Source: Andeanibacterium sp036384795
Lineage (GTDB): Bacteria; Pseudomonadota; Alphaproteobacteria; Sphingomonadales; Sphingomonadaceae
Direction of reading: 5' to 3'
Assembly (NCBI GenBank): GCA_036384795.1
Contig: DASVLP010000032.1
Coordinates: 28,212 to 92,211 of the forward strand
DNA: 64,000 nucleotides
Part shown: in pieces, positions 27,422-36,985 of the stretch
Layout: each line of letters begins with the position of its first letter
Position numbering within the stretch: position 1 is the first letter of the stretch
Program-made: the position numbers and the translations under genes
Notes under the pieces: model-generated
What the model was told of the DNA's origin: nothing
What the model saw: only the letters and a program-made list of their open reading frames with translations
Databases searched by the model: none

Positions 27422-27619
27422 GTGACCGACGAAGAGATGCGCAAACAGTTGGCAGGTCTGAAAGTCGAGCATCGCGATCTCGATGCAGCGATCGAGGCGC
27501 TGACCGGCGCGGGCATCCAGGACCAGCTCCAGATTGCGCGCCTCAAGAAGCGCAAGCTGCGGCTCAAGGACCAGATCGCGATGATCGAGGATTATCTGAC
27601 GCCGGATATCATCGCCTGA
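27422..27619 (+). CDS. DUF465 (YdcH-like) small protein, second copy
   Basis: A 65-residue helical protein. The core EHRDLDAAIEALTGA...LQIARLKKRKLRLKDQI is the DUF465 signature. GTG 27422 is chosen, with GGGAG upstream; ATG at 27437 is an alternative. It is divergent from the other DUF465 gene and leads toward the DUF1465 gene 95 bases on. The 195-base gap between the two DUF465 genes is relatively AT-rich around 27305-27340 and probably holds both promoters. Confidence 0.75.
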   Translation: MTDEEMRKQLAGLKVEHRDLDAAIEALTGAGIQDQLQIARLKKRKLRLKDQIAMIEDYLTPDIIA

Positions 27620-27714
27620 ACCGTTCCCGTTTGGCACAGTCCCGAAATGGCGCGGGAAAAGCTCCAGGCGGGCGCTGGCGAAGCCCCGGACGGAAAGCTA
27701 GCGATCGAGATCAG

Positions 27715-28170
27715 ATGACTGCCGCAACCGACATCAACCCGCACATCATCGACGCGCTCTACAGCGAGGCCCTGCTGCTCGCCGACGAAGTGCGCGGCGC
27801 GTTCGACTTGTCCGGCCGGCTCGAGCGCACGAGCCAGAACGAGGACCTGGCGCGGATCGCGATGAGCTGCGAGGCGCTGCGCACGACCACCCGCATGATG
27901 CACGTGATCGCGTGGCTGCTGAACCAGCGCGCCTACTTCAACGGCGAGCTGTCGGAGCTCCAGCTGCGGCGCCATGGACGCCTGCCGACGAAGACCGCAC
28001 GCTCCGATCCCGAACAGCTCGCGCTGCTCGATCCGGCGATCCGCGGCCTGGTGCTCACCACCGAGCGGCTCTATGCGCGGATCGAGCGGCTCGACCACGC
28101 GTGGCAGGAAAACTTCCGCGCGCAGCCGAACGCGGTCCAGCGCCTGCGCGAGCGCCTGGCGCAGATCTAG
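27715..28170 (+). CDS. DUF1465 protein (RcdA-like, regulator of CtrA degradation)
   Basis: A 151-residue all-helical protein with the DUF1465 pattern: EALLLADEVRGAFD, an MSCEALRTTTRMMHVIAWLLNQRAYFNGELS core and a C-terminal ERLYARIERLDHAW. RcdA in Caulobacter is an adaptor for ClpXP degradation of the cell-cycle regulator CtrA. The same role here is inferred from family only. Its stop abuts the convergent glpK stop. Confidence 0.8.
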   Translation: MTAATDINPHIIDALYSEALLLADEVRGAFDLSGRLERTSQNEDLARIAMSCEALRTTTRMMHVIAWLLNQRAYFNGELSELQLRRHGRLPTKTARSDPEQLALLDPAIRGLVLTTERLYARIERLDHAWQENFRAQPNAVQRLRERLAQI

Positions 28171-29636
28171 ACCGCGGCCAGCGCTTTCGCCCATCGGGCG
28201 AGGCGTTCCCGCCGCACGTCCTCGCTCATTGCCGGCTCGAACTTGCGCGAGGCGCCGCGCATCGCTTGCGCCGCTTCGGAAAGGTTCGCGAACAGGCCGG
28301 CGCCGAGCCCGGCGAGCATCGCCGCGCCGAGCGCGGTGGTTTCGGTCATGTCGGGCCGCTCGACCGGGATGTCGAGCACGTCGGCGAGATCCTGCGCCAT
28401 CCAGTCGTTGGCGCTCATCCCGCCGTCGATCCTGAGCGAGGTCCACGGCGCCCCGTCGGCGGCGAAGGCTTGCGCGAGGTCCCAGGTCTGGTGCGCCATC
28501 GCCTCAAGCGCGGCACGGGCGATCTCGGCCTTGCCGGCGGCGAAACTCAGGCCGGTGATCGCCCCGCGCGCTTCCGGCCGCCAGTGGGGCGCACCGAGGC
28601 CGGTGTGCGCAGGGACGATCGCGACCCCGGCGCTGTCCGGCACCGAGCGGGCGAGCGCTTCGGTCTCCTCCGCGCTGGCGATGATGCCGAGCGTGTCGCG
28701 CAGCCATTTGATCAGGCTGCCGGCGACGAACACCGAGCCTTCCAGCGCATAAGTGCGCTGGCCCGCGAGCTGCCACAGCACCGTGCCGAGCAGCCGGCGC
28801 TCCGAGCGCGGCGGCGCGGTACCCGCGTTGGCGAGCACGAATGCGCCCGTGCCGTAAGTCGCCTTGGTCTCGCCCGCTGCGAGGCAGCCCTGCCCGATCG
28901 TCGCCGCCTGCTGGTCGCCCGCCATCCCGGCGATCGGGATCGGCGCGCCGAACACCTCGGGCAGCGTCGCCCCGAACCTGCCGGCGCTGTCGACCACTTC
29001 GGGCAACGCGCCGCGCGGCACTCCGATCAGCTCGCACAGGGCCGGGTCCCAGCTTGGCGCGGCGAGCGGCAGCAGCAGCGTGCGGCTGGCGTTGCTGGCG
29101 TCGGAGAGGTGCGCGCCGCCGGTGAGCTTCCACACCAGCCAGCTCTCGACGGTGCCGAGCGCCAGGCGGTTCGCCCTGGCAGCCCCGGCGACCGCCGGTT
29201 CGTTGTCGAGCAGCCAGCGCATCTTGGTGCCTGAGAAATAGGGATCGAGCAGCAAGCCCGTCTCCCGCTGCACGAACGGCTCGTGTCCGGCTTCTCGCAG
29301 CGCGGCGCAGAATTCGGCGGTGCGGCGGTCCTGCCAGACGATCGCGTGCGCCAGCGGCTCGCCGGTCGTCTTGTCCCACGCGACGGTGGTCTCGCGCTGA
29401 TTGGCAATGCCGATGGCGCCGATCCGGCCGGGCCCTCCTGCCCGGTCGACCAGCTCGCGCGCGCAGGAAAGCGTCTTCGCCCAGATCTCCGCCGCATCGT
29501 GCCCGACCCAGCCCGGGTGCGGATAGTATTGGGTGAGCTCGCGCTGGGCGATGCCGTGCAGGCCGCCGTCGGGCGCGAACAGCATCGCGCGGGTCGAGCC
29601 GGTGCCTTCGTCGAGCACCAGGATGAAGTCGGACAT
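28167..29636 (-). CDS. glpK: Glycerol kinase
   Basis: A 489-residue FGGY-family kinase that makes glycerol 3-phosphate. Family motifs are VLDEGTGSTRAMLF at the N-terminus, NQRETTVAWDKTTGEPLAHAIVWQD, GDQQAATIGQ and TYGTGAFVLANAG. The phosphate loop reads DEGTGSTR where most GlpKs have DQGTTSSR, a mild variant. GGGGGAG precedes ATG. There is no glpF or glpD nearby. It is divergent from the MBL-fold gene. Confidence 0.9.
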   Translation of the reverse strand: MSDFILVLDEGTGSTRAMLFAPDGGLHGIAQRELTQYYPHPGWVGHDAAEIWAKTLSCARELVDRAGGPGRIGAIGIANQRETTVAWDKTTGEPLAHAIVWQDRRTAEFCAALREAGHEPFVQRETGLLLDPYFSGTKMRWLLDNEPAVAGAARANRLALGTVESWLVWKLTGGAHLSDASNASRTLLLPLAAPSWDPALCELIGVPRGALPEVVDSAGRFGATLPEVFGAPIPIAGMAGDQQAATIGQGCLAAGETKATYGTGAFVLANAGTAPPRSERRLLGTVLWQLAGQRTYALEGSVFVAGSLIKWLRDTLGIIASAEETEALARSVPDSAGVAIVPAHTGLGAPHWRPEARGAITGLSFAAGKAEIARAALEAMAHQTWDLAQAFAADGAPWTSLRIDGGMSANDWMAQDLADVLDIPVERPDMTETTALGAAMLAGLGAGLFANLSEAAQAMRGASRKFEPAMSEDVRRERLARWAKALAAV

Positions 29637-29661
29637 GGCAATACTCCCCCGCCCGCGCCAT

Positions 29662-30549
29662 ATGCCGTGCATGGCCCTGCCCCCGCAACCCTGGCCGACC
29701 GATGTCGTCGAGCAGCTCGAGCCGCTGGTGCGCCGGGTGCTTGCGGCCAATCCGTCGCCTTACACGTACACCGGCACCCAGACCTACCTGGTCGGGAACG
29801 GGAACGAGCTGGCAGTGATCGATCCCGGGCCCGATGAGCCGGAGCATCTTGCGGCGCTGCTGGCGGCGATCGGCCGGGCGAAAGTCGTCGCGATCGCCTG
29901 TACCCACACCCATCGCGACCATTCGCCCGCGGCGGCACCGCTGGCGAAGGAGACCGGCGCGCCGATCGTCGGCTGCGCTCCGCTGGTGGTCGAAAGCGGC
30001 GAGCCGCGGATCGATGCGCCGTTCGACCGCGACTACCGCCCCGATCGGGTGCTGGCGGACGGCGAGCAACTCGCGGGCGAGGGCTGGACGCTGACGGCAG
30101 TCGCCACCCCCGGCCATACCTCGAACCACTTGTGCTATGCGCTCGAGGAAAGCGGCGCGCTGTTCACCGGCGACCACGTAATGGGCTGGTCGACCAGCGT
30201 GGTGGTGCCGCCCGACGGCGACATGGCCGACTACATGGCCAGCCTCGACAAGCTCCACGCCCGCAGCGACCGCATCTACTATCCCGCGCACGGCCCGGCG
30301 GTGGCCAATCCCCGACAACTGGTGCGCGGCATGATCGGCCATCGCCGCCAGCGCGAGCGCCAGATCGTCAGGCTGCTCGGCGAGGGGCCCCACCGCGTGG
30401 CCGAGCTGGTGCCGCGGATGTACAAGGGCATCGAGGAACGGCTGTGGACCGCCGCCGGACAATCGGTGCTTGCTCACCTGATCGAGCTCGAACGGCAAGG
30501 CCGCGCGGTCCGCGTGGGCGACGTGTGGACCCTCGCCGCGGCAGATTGA
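29662..30549 (+). CDS. LACTB2-like metallo-beta-lactamase-fold hydrolase
   Basis: A protein of about 295 residues. The metal motif THTHRDHSPAA (HxHxDH) is near residue 87, with GHTSNH, GDHVMG and PAHGP supplying further ligands. A C-terminal winged-helix segment (from about residue 230) matches the LACTB2/ribonuclease-like group. It is a cytosolic hydrolase of unknown substrate, possibly an endoribonuclease or thioesterase-like enzyme. The start is uncertain; ATG 29671 is the alternative. Confidence 0.82.
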   Translation: MPCMALPPQPWPTDVVEQLEPLVRRVLAANPSPYTYTGTQTYLVGNGNELAVIDPGPDEPEHLAALLAAIGRAKVVAIACTHTHRDHSPAAAPLAKETGAPIVGCAPLVVESGEPRIDAPFDRDYRPDRVLADGEQLAGEGWTLTAVATPGHTSNHLCYALEESGALFTGDHVMGWSTSVVVPPDGDMADYMASLDKLHARSDRIYYPAHGPAVANPRQLVRGMIGHRRQRERQIVRLLGEGPHRVAELVPRMYKGIEERLWTAAGQSVLAHLIELERQGRAVRVGDVWTLAAAD

Positions 30550-30614
30550 CTCGCCTTGGTTTCGGGCGCACCCCACGGCTATCGTTGACCGGCTTGCAGG
30601 GGGAGTCTCAAGCC

Positions 30615-31383
30615 ATGGCGACTATAGCATCTCCACGTCCATCCGCCGAACTGCGCGAGCGGCAGTTCTTCCTGGTCATGGCCTGCGTGATCGGGCTGTT
30701 GACCGTGGCCGGCTTCGCGCTGAACATCGCGCGCGGGCAGGCGGTGACGCACCCGCCGCTGATCTTTCACATCCACGCGCTCGCCTACGTCGGCTGGCTC
30801 GCGCTGTTCATCGCACAGAGCCTGTTCATCGTGAAGAACGACGTCAGGTTGCACCGGACGCTCGGCATCGCCTCGCTCGCGTGGCTGCCGCTGATGGTGA
30901 TCCTGGCCCTGGCGATGACCATCGCCAGCATCCGCCTGCACGGCGGCCCGCCGGTGCTGGGGGTCGGCGAATTCCTGTTCGTGAACGCCACCCATGCGGT
31001 CAGCTTCGCCGCGCTCTCCGGCGTGGCGATCGGCATGTGGCGCAAGACCGACTGGCACCGCCGCCTGCTGCTGGTCGGCCTCGCCTCGGTCGGCGCGCCC
31101 GGGATCGCCCGGTTGCTGCCGCTGCCGCTGTTCGAGCCGTACGTGTTCCCGACCCTGTTTCTCGCCGCGATGGCGTTCCCGGTAATCGCGCTGGCGTTCG
31201 ACTGGCGGCGCACCGGCCGCGTCCATCCGGCCTGGCTGTGGGGAATCGGCACGGTGTTCGCCGCGATGCTGGTCGGCCAGGCGCTTGCGGCAACCCCGTG
31301 GGGCATCGGCGTGACCCAGGGCCTGATCGCCGGAACTCCCGGGCGCCGAGCGACCGATGGCGGCGTTCGTTCCCGGCGGTTAG
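30615..31383 (+). CDS. Polytopic membrane protein; frame runs on into nadA (probable frameshift at 3' end)
   Basis: About 240 clearly membrane-type residues with seven hydrophobic segments and conserved-looking His residues (FHIHALAY, LHRTLG, THAVSF, WHRRLL), a layout seen in DUF2306-like or cytochrome-like proteins. GGGGGAG precedes ATG. No stop occurs in this frame before the nadA start, so the frame is continuous with nadA. In the +1 frame the tail would read PGAERPMAAFVPGG and stop at 31381-31383, which looks like a natural C-terminus. A single-base slip around 31330-31345 is therefore suspected, and the end given is approximate. Confidence 0.6.
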
Positions 31384-31424
31384 GCGTTGCCCGCGGGCCG
31401 GCGGGTCCCTATCTCGGCGCCATC

Positions 31425-32417
31425 ATGAATATCGACACCAGACCGCCCGCGGGCGCCGACCTGCTCGCCGAGATCGATCGCTTGCGCAAGGAGCGCAAGG
31501 CGGTGATCCTGGCGCACTACTACCAGCGGCCCGAATTGCAGGACCTCGCCGATTTCGTTGGCGACAGCCTCGAATTGAGCCGCAAGGCGGCGGACACCGA
31601 TGCCGAGGTGATCGCTTTCTGCGGCGTGAAATTCATGGCCGACACGGCGAAGATCCTCTCGCCCGACAAGATCGTGGTGCTGCCCGACATGGACGCCGGG
31701 TGCAGCCTGGAAGATTCCTGTCCGCCGGAGAAGTTCAAGGCCTTCCGCGCGGCCCATCCCGGCCATATCGCGCTGACCTACATCAACTGCTCGACCGAGG
31801 TGAAGGCGCTCAGCGACGTGATCGTCACCAGCTCGAGCGCCGAGACGATCCTCCAGCAGATCCCCAAGGAGCAGAAGATCATCTTCGGCCCCGACCGGCA
31901 CCTGGGCGGCTATCTCAGCCGCAAGTTCGACCGCGAGATGCTGCTGTGGCCGGGCGTGTGCATCGTGCACGAGGCGTTCAGCGAAACCGAGCTGATGAAG
32001 CTCAAGGCGCAACACCCCGACGCGCCGATCGCCGCGCATCCCGAGTGCCCCCCGGCGATCCTCGACCACGCGGATTACGTGGGCTCGACCAGCGGCATCC
32101 TGAAGTTCGCGCAGAGCTTCCCGGGCGACACCCTGATCGTCGCGACCGAGCCGCACATCATCCACCAGATGCAAAAGGCGCTGCCCGATAAAACCTTCAT
32201 CGGTGCCCCAGGCGCGGACGGCAACTGCAACTGCAACATCTGCCCCTACATGGCGCTCAACACGCTCGAGAAACTCTACCTTGCGCTGCGTGACCTAGCC
32301 CCAAGGATCGAGATCGAGGAAGACCTGCGGCTCGCCGCCAAGCGCAGCCTCGACCGGATGCTCGAAATGGCGAGCGGCACGGTCGGCAAGGGCGATCTAG
32401 GCCCGGCTGCGGGCTGA
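31425..32417 (+). CDS. nadA: Quinolinate synthase A
   Basis: A 330-residue [4Fe-4S] enzyme condensing iminoaspartate with dihydroxyacetone phosphate to quinolinate in NAD synthesis. The start MNIDTRPPAGADLLAEIDRL is chosen by homology. Marks are ILAHYYQRPELQDLADFVGDS, the cluster cysteines in FCGVKFMAD, AHPECPP and CNCNICPYMALN, and YINCSTEVKA. No ribosome binding site is evident, and the upstream membrane protein frame is open through this start. nadB and nadC are not in the window. Confidence 0.93.
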   Translation: MNIDTRPPAGADLLAEIDRLRKERKAVILAHYYQRPELQDLADFVGDSLELSRKAADTDAEVIAFCGVKFMADTAKILSPDKIVVLPDMDAGCSLEDSCPPEKFKAFRAAHPGHIALTYINCSTEVKALSDVIVTSSSAETILQQIPKEQKIIFGPDRHLGGYLSRKFDREMLLWPGVCIVHEAFSETELMKLKAQHPDAPIAAHPECPPAILDHADYVGSTSGILKFAQSFPGDTLIVATEPHIIHQMQKALPDKTFIGAPGADGNCNCNICPYMALNTLEKLYLALRDLAPRIEIEEDLRLAAKRSLDRMLEMASGTVGKGDLGPAAG

Positions 32418-32425
32418 ACGTAGAA

Positions 32426-32451
32426 GGGCGGATGGCTCGCGCCATCCGCCC
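32426..32451. terminator. Bidirectional hairpin between nadA and the TonB receptor gene
   Basis: GGGCGGATGG and CCATCCGCCC form a perfect 10-base stem with a six-base loop, eight bases behind the nadA stop and 32 bases from the convergent receptor stop. There is no T-run, as is usual in high-GC genomes. Confidence 0.75.
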
Positions 32452-32483
32452 CCCGGGAGTGTCCTGCCCTGTGACGCAGGAGA

Positions 32484-35400
32484 CTAGAGCCTGAACTTCG
32501 CCCCCACGGTGAAGCGCCGTCCGAGTACGTCGAACAGGCTGGTGTTCGCCTGCGTCGTGTAGCCGCCGAACGCCTGGTAGGTCGGGGTGACCGGCGGCGA
32601 CTTGTCGAACAGATTGGTCACCGATGCGTAGAGATCGAGCGAGGAATTGCCGATGTCGAACGTATAGTCGAACCGCATGTCGACATACGCCACGGCGGGC
32701 ACGGAATTGTCCTCGATGTTCACGCCTTCCACTGCATCCTCCTGGCCATCGAGGAAGCCGCCGATCCGGTAGGCGTTCTTGCCCGAGCCGATGTAGCGGA
32801 CCTGGGTGAACCAGGTGAACGGCCCGTTGTTGTAGGTGAGGTTGAAGTTCGCCTTCCACTTGGGGAACATGCCGACCACGCCGGTGTCGGGCGCGATCCC
32901 GGTCAGCCCGTCGAAACGCGTGACCACGCCGGTGGCGCTGATGTCCTCGCGGCTGATCAGGTATGTCGCGAAGACCCGCGCCGAGAGCGTTTCCGGTCCG
33001 CCGCCGACCAGCTTCAGGCTGGTGCGATAGTCGAGCTCGGCATCGATGCCTTCGACCTTGGATTCGGCGACGTTCACGTACTGGTTGCCGACAAGGATGA
33101 TCTTGTCGCCCTGGCCGGGATCGGTGGTGACCAGCGCACAGAACTGCGGATCGTTTTCCTCGAAGCAGCGCCGGGCGACTTCGTTGGTGCCGACAGTCGC
33201 GATCGCATCCTTGATCTTCACCAGATACCAGTCGGTCGACAGCGACAGGCCGCGGGCGAACCCCGGCTCGAGCACGACCCCGGCGGTATAGGTATCCGCC
33301 TTTTCCGGCTTGATGTTCGGGTTGCCGCCCGAAAAGATCGTGACCAGGTACGATTGTCCGCCCCAGGCGGGATTTTCGCTCGTCGAGCGCGGATCGAGGA
33401 CCGTGCCGGAGCCGCCGGTCTTGTCGAAGCGCTCCGAAAGGTTCCCCGCGCGCACGTCGCGCGAATACGTCCCGCGCAGCCGGATCACGTCGGAAAACGC
33501 GAGATCCAGGCCGGCTTTGTAGGCCCAGATGCTGCCCGCGCCGGAATAGTCCGCCCAGCGGCCGGCGATGTCGAGCGAGGCGTGCTGCATCCACGGCGCG
33601 CCGTCGATCAGCGGGATCAGGGTTTCGGCGAAGACCTCCTTCACGTCGCTCGACCCTTCGATGTTCGAGACCTTCGAGAACTGGAAGCCGACCGTGTTGT
33701 TGCAGTCCGGGGCGTTCAGCCCGCGCAGGCCCAGGCTGGCCGCGGTGGCGAGATTGCACGGGTGATAACCGCCGTCGAAGTTCGATGATTGGTTCGTGGT
33801 GTCTTCGACCACCTGATAGATCGATTCGTGCCGGTACGACGCGCCCAGAGCGAGCGAGACCGGGCCGGCCCAGCCGTTGAACAAGTCCCCGTTGGCCGAA
33901 ACCTCGGCCAAGTGCTGCACGAACGTGGTCATGTTCCGTTTCGGCTCGATCGCGTCGTACGACAGCGTCGCCCCGGTGTAGCCCTCGTTGGCGAAATAGA
34001 GCGGCGCATCGACGTGCTGGCCGACGTCGTTGCCGACCACGTAATCGACCGCAGCGGGCGAGGCATTGCCGCGCCCGAACAGGTCGAGCGGCTGGCATCC
34101 GGGGAATGCCGCCGCGCCCGCCGGGTTCAGCGACACGTTGCAGACGATGTTGCCATTGGCATCCTTCACCGCGTCGACCGCCGCGAAGATCCGGTCGATG
34201 CGCAGGCCGACCTGATCCCACACGCGCGTGCTGTGGCCGTACTGATAGAAGCCATGCACCTGCCATCCGGCGAGGAACCCGTCCTTGCCGATATTGGCAT
34301 CGAAACCGCCGGTGACGACGTCCTGCGTGGTGGCATCCGTCAGGCGCATCTGCCCGATGTCCTCGATGCTGCCGGCGCGCTCCAGCTTGAACGACTGGAT
34401 GTTGTTCGCGACCATCAACTGCCGCAGCGAATCCGGCAGGAACGCGTTGTTCTGGAAGATCGTGACCACGGTCGGCTGCCCGTAGAGCCCGCCGCGCGGC
34501 GTGTTGTACTGGAACTGCTTGTTATAGCCGCGAACGTATTGCGCGAACAGCGTCAGGCCCGGCGTCACTTCGTAATCGGCGTAGGCGAACGCGGAATAAC
34601 GATCGGTCTGCGGCCAGATCGTGAAGGGTTCGCCCGATTCGCCGCCCAGATCCTCCCCGCTGCCGCCGCTGGATGCCGCCGACCCCGCGCCCACCGTGGT
34701 GGGCACGTATGCCGGATTTCCCTGGGCGTCTTTTCCGACCACGTAATTGATCACGGAACCGCGCACCAACGGCGAATACGAGCCGTCTGGGTGGAACTGG
34801 AATCCGTTGATCGCCGTCCCGGGCGCCGAGATGATCCCGTCGAACGACCCCGCGTTGTTGACCACGTGCGGATAGTTGCGCCACTCGCCTTGCGCACCGT
34901 TCACGGTGAACAGCGATCCCCATGACTGGTACCAGTCGCGTCCGTCGTAGGTGTTGATTGCGTCCTGGTGCGCCTTGGTGCCGGCCAGCAGCAGGTGCCC
35001 GCGGTCGCCAAGCGGAATGCCGGCGGCGACGTTGACCTGATAGCTCTGCGCGTCCCCGCGGCCGGTCTCGCCGACCTGCCCATCGACCGTCAGCCCTTCG
35101 AACTTGGTGTTGAGCTTGAAGTTCACCACGCCGGCCACCGCGTCGGTGCCGTAGGCGGCCGAGGCGCCGCCGGTGGTCGTCTCGACCCCGCTGATCATCG
35201 CCTCGGGAAACAGGTTGACGTCGACCCCGCCGAACGCGCTCGACGACGGAAAGCGCCGGCCGTTGAGCAGGGTCAGCGTACGGTTCGGGCCGAGCCCGCG
35301 CATGTTGAGGTTGCCGGTGCCGCCACGCACGAAGAACGCCGAGTTGTTCGGCGTGGTGTTGCCGTAGAACTGCGGGAGCTGGCTGACCGAAGCGATCAGC

Positions 35401-35690
35401 GAGGACGGGTCCATCGCGTCGAGCTGGTCGGCCTGGACCGCGGTGACCGGGACCGGCGTGTCCATCGTGGTGGTGATCAGGCGCGAGCCGGTGACCACGA
35501 TCGAATCGTTCTGGGTCGCGCCGGCATCGTCGCTGTTGCTGCTGCTCGGGCTGCCGGCATTTGCAGCCGCGCCGGCGCCCTCCTGCGCGCAAGCGGCGGT
35601 GGCGCCGAACGCCAGGACGGCGATACTCGCCCCGCACGCGAGCGCATTGCGCAGGCCGCGGCCGACCACTCGATTGGTGTTGCAGTTCAT
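32484..35690 (-). CDS. TonB-dependent outer-membrane receptor
   Basis: A 1068-residue receptor. Signal peptide to about residue 35 (ACAQE), an Asn/Ser-rich linker, then a TonB box region (DSIVVTGSRL, residues 61-70). The plug holds VTAVQADQLDAMDPSSL and GLGPNRTLTLLNGRRF. The large beta barrel ends in an aromatic-rich strand finishing FTVGAKFRL. This is the sphingomonad type used for plant-derived polymers, siderophores or aromatic oligomers. It faces the accessory region with a 275-base upstream gap and is a candidate uptake route for the aromatic substrates. The ligand is not readable. Confidence 0.93.
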   Translation of the reverse strand: MNCNTNRVVGRGLRNALACGASIAVLAFGATAACAQEGAGAAANAGSPSSSNSDDAGATQNDSIVVTGSRLITTTMDTPVPVTAVQADQLDAMDPSSLIASVSQLPQFYGNTTPNNSAFFVRGGTGNLNMRGLGPNRTLTLLNGRRFPSSSAFGGVDVNLFPEAMISGVETTTGGASAAYGTDAVAGVVNFKLNTKFEGLTVDGQVGETGRGDAQSYQVNVAAGIPLGDRGHLLLAGTKAHQDAINTYDGRDWYQSWGSLFTVNGAQGEWRNYPHVVNNAGSFDGIISAPGTAINGFQFHPDGSYSPLVRGSVINYVVGKDAQGNPAYVPTTVGAGSAASSGGSGEDLGGESGEPFTIWPQTDRYSAFAYADYEVTPGLTLFAQYVRGYNKQFQYNTPRGGLYGQPTVVTIFQNNAFLPDSLRQLMVANNIQSFKLERAGSIEDIGQMRLTDATTQDVVTGGFDANIGKDGFLAGWQVHGFYQYGHSTRVWDQVGLRIDRIFAAVDAVKDANGNIVCNVSLNPAGAAAFPGCQPLDLFGRGNASPAAVDYVVGNDVGQHVDAPLYFANEGYTGATLSYDAIEPKRNMTTFVQHLAEVSANGDLFNGWAGPVSLALGASYRHESIYQVVEDTTNQSSNFDGGYHPCNLATAASLGLRGLNAPDCNNTVGFQFSKVSNIEGSSDVKEVFAETLIPLIDGAPWMQHASLDIAGRWADYSGAGSIWAYKAGLDLAFSDVIRLRGTYSRDVRAGNLSERFDKTGGSGTVLDPRSTSENPAWGGQSYLVTIFSGGNPNIKPEKADTYTAGVVLEPGFARGLSLSTDWYLVKIKDAIATVGTNEVARRCFEENDPQFCALVTTDPGQGDKIILVGNQYVNVAESKVEGIDAELDYRTSLKLVGGGPETLSARVFATYLISREDISATGVVTRFDGLTGIAPDTGVVGMFPKWKANFNLTYNNGPFTWFTQVRYIGSGKNAYRIGGFLDGQEDAVEGVNIEDNSVPAVAYVDMRFDYTFDIGNSSLDLYASVTNLFDKSPPVTPTYQAFGGYTTQANTSLFDVLGRRFTVGAKFRL

Positions 35691-35965
35691 GTGTGTCCCC
35701 CTCCCCCTCGTATTCGACTGCCCGCGGCTCCCCGCCGCTTCGCGTCCTCTTCAGGCCGCATGGCCCATTCCCCTCCGGCCAGGGCCTTCTTGCGGGCCTT
35801 GACCAAATGTGAATTACGAATCCGAATACATATTCATAAAAACTGCGTCAATCGCCTCGCGACGGCATTTTTGCGCGTCGGCGGGAGCGTGGCCGCGCAG
35901 TCACAGCGCGTGCGGGCACGAGAGGTTCGATCGGATGGAAAGCGCGCCGGGGCGCGGGCGCTAAA
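35691..35965. other. Promoter-bearing gap upstream of the TonB receptor gene
   Basis: No gene is seen. The stretch 35810-35850 is AT-rich against a GC-rich background and contains the inverted repeat GAATA-CA-TATTC near 35823-35834. This is the likely promoter or operator zone of the receptor. The remainder shows nothing recognisable. Confidence 0.4.
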
Positions 35966-36967
35966 TTACGGCGCGATCAGCACCTTGCACTGGCTGGTGC
36001 GGCGCTTGAGGCTCTCGAACACTTGCGGAATGTCGGCCAGTGCGATCGTATCGGTCACCAGCAGCCGCGGCTCGATCGCGCCGTGGGCCAGCGCATCGAG
36101 CGCGGCTTCGTATTCTTGGCGGGTGAAGAAGGCGCTGGTGACCAGGCGCACTTCCTTGCTCAGCATCGCAAAGCTGTTGAAGGTGTCGGGCCGGGTGCAC
36201 AGGCCGAGCAGCAGGATCGTGCCGCGGTTGCGCACCTGGTTCACGGCCTGCGCGATCAGGCCGGGAACCCCGACGCATTCGAACGCGATATCGGCCTTGC
36301 CGCCCAGCGCGCGCTCGGCGCTGCCGACCGGGTCGGCGGGATCGACCACGAACACGTCCGCGCCCATCTCGAGCGCGCGGGCCTGCTGGAACTCGGCGAC
36401 GTCCTGCACCGCGACTTTGGCCGCGCCCATGCGCTTGGCCCAGAACGCCACCGCAAGGCCGATCGGGCCGGCCCCGAGCACCAGCACTTTGTCGCCCTGT
36501 TGTAGGCCTGAGAGGTTCACGCCGTGCAGCGCCACCGCCAGCGGCTCGACGATCGCGCCATCGGCAAGGCTCACGTCCTGCGGCAGTTTCACGCACTGGT
36601 TCGGGCGGGTCAGCGCATATTCGGCATAGCCGCCGCCCTGCAGCCCGAACCCGGCGCACCACTGGACTTCGCCCTTGCGGCAATATTCGCACTGCCCGCA
36701 GCTCTTGAGCGGGATGACGCTGACGAGCTCGCCGGCCTTCAATCCCTCGGTGTTCTTGCCGAGCGCTACCACTTCACCGGCGAACTCGTGCCCGAGCACG
36801 TCGCCGTGCTTGCAGCCGTAGGCCGCGTCCTCGGTCATGTGCAGGTCGCTGCCGCAGATGCCGCAACGGCCGACCCGGACCACCACGTCGCCTTCGCCCG
36901 GCGTCGGGTCGGGCAGCGTCTCGAACGCGAGCGGCGTGTGCAGGGCCTGGAAGGTGACGGCTTTCAT
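35966..36967 (-). CDS. Zinc-dependent alcohol dehydrogenase (MDR family)
   Basis: A 333-residue medium-chain dehydrogenase. The catalytic zinc ligands are in GRCGICGSDLH and GHEFAGEV. The structural-zinc cysteines are in SCGQCEYCRKGEVQWC and the NAD-binding motif is GAGPIGLAVAF. It oxidises a secondary or polyol-type alcohol; the substrate is unknown. It is downstream of an SDR gene on the same strand, with a REP-like repeat between them. Confidence 0.9.
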   Translation of the reverse strand: MKAVTFQALHTPLAFETLPDPTPGEGDVVVRVGRCGICGSDLHMTEDAAYGCKHGDVLGHEFAGEVVALGKNTEGLKAGELVSVIPLKSCGQCEYCRKGEVQWCAGFGLQGGGYAEYALTRPNQCVKLPQDVSLADGAIVEPLAVALHGVNLSGLQQGDKVLVLGAGPIGLAVAFWAKRMGAAKVAVQDVAEFQQARALEMGADVFVVDPADPVGSAERALGGKADIAFECVGVPGLIAQAVNQVRNRGTILLLGLCTRPDTFNSFAMLSKEVRLVTSAFFTRQEYEAALDALAHGAIEPRLLVTDTIALADIPQVFESLKRRTSQCKVLIAP

Positions 36968-36985
36968 TCCTCTTCCTTAAACGAT

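Noticed and set aside
30615..32417. Calling a bifunctional membrane-NadA enzyme
   Set aside because: NadA is a soluble cytoplasmic enzyme with a complete natural N-terminus at 31425, and a plausible tail and stop exist in the +1 frame.
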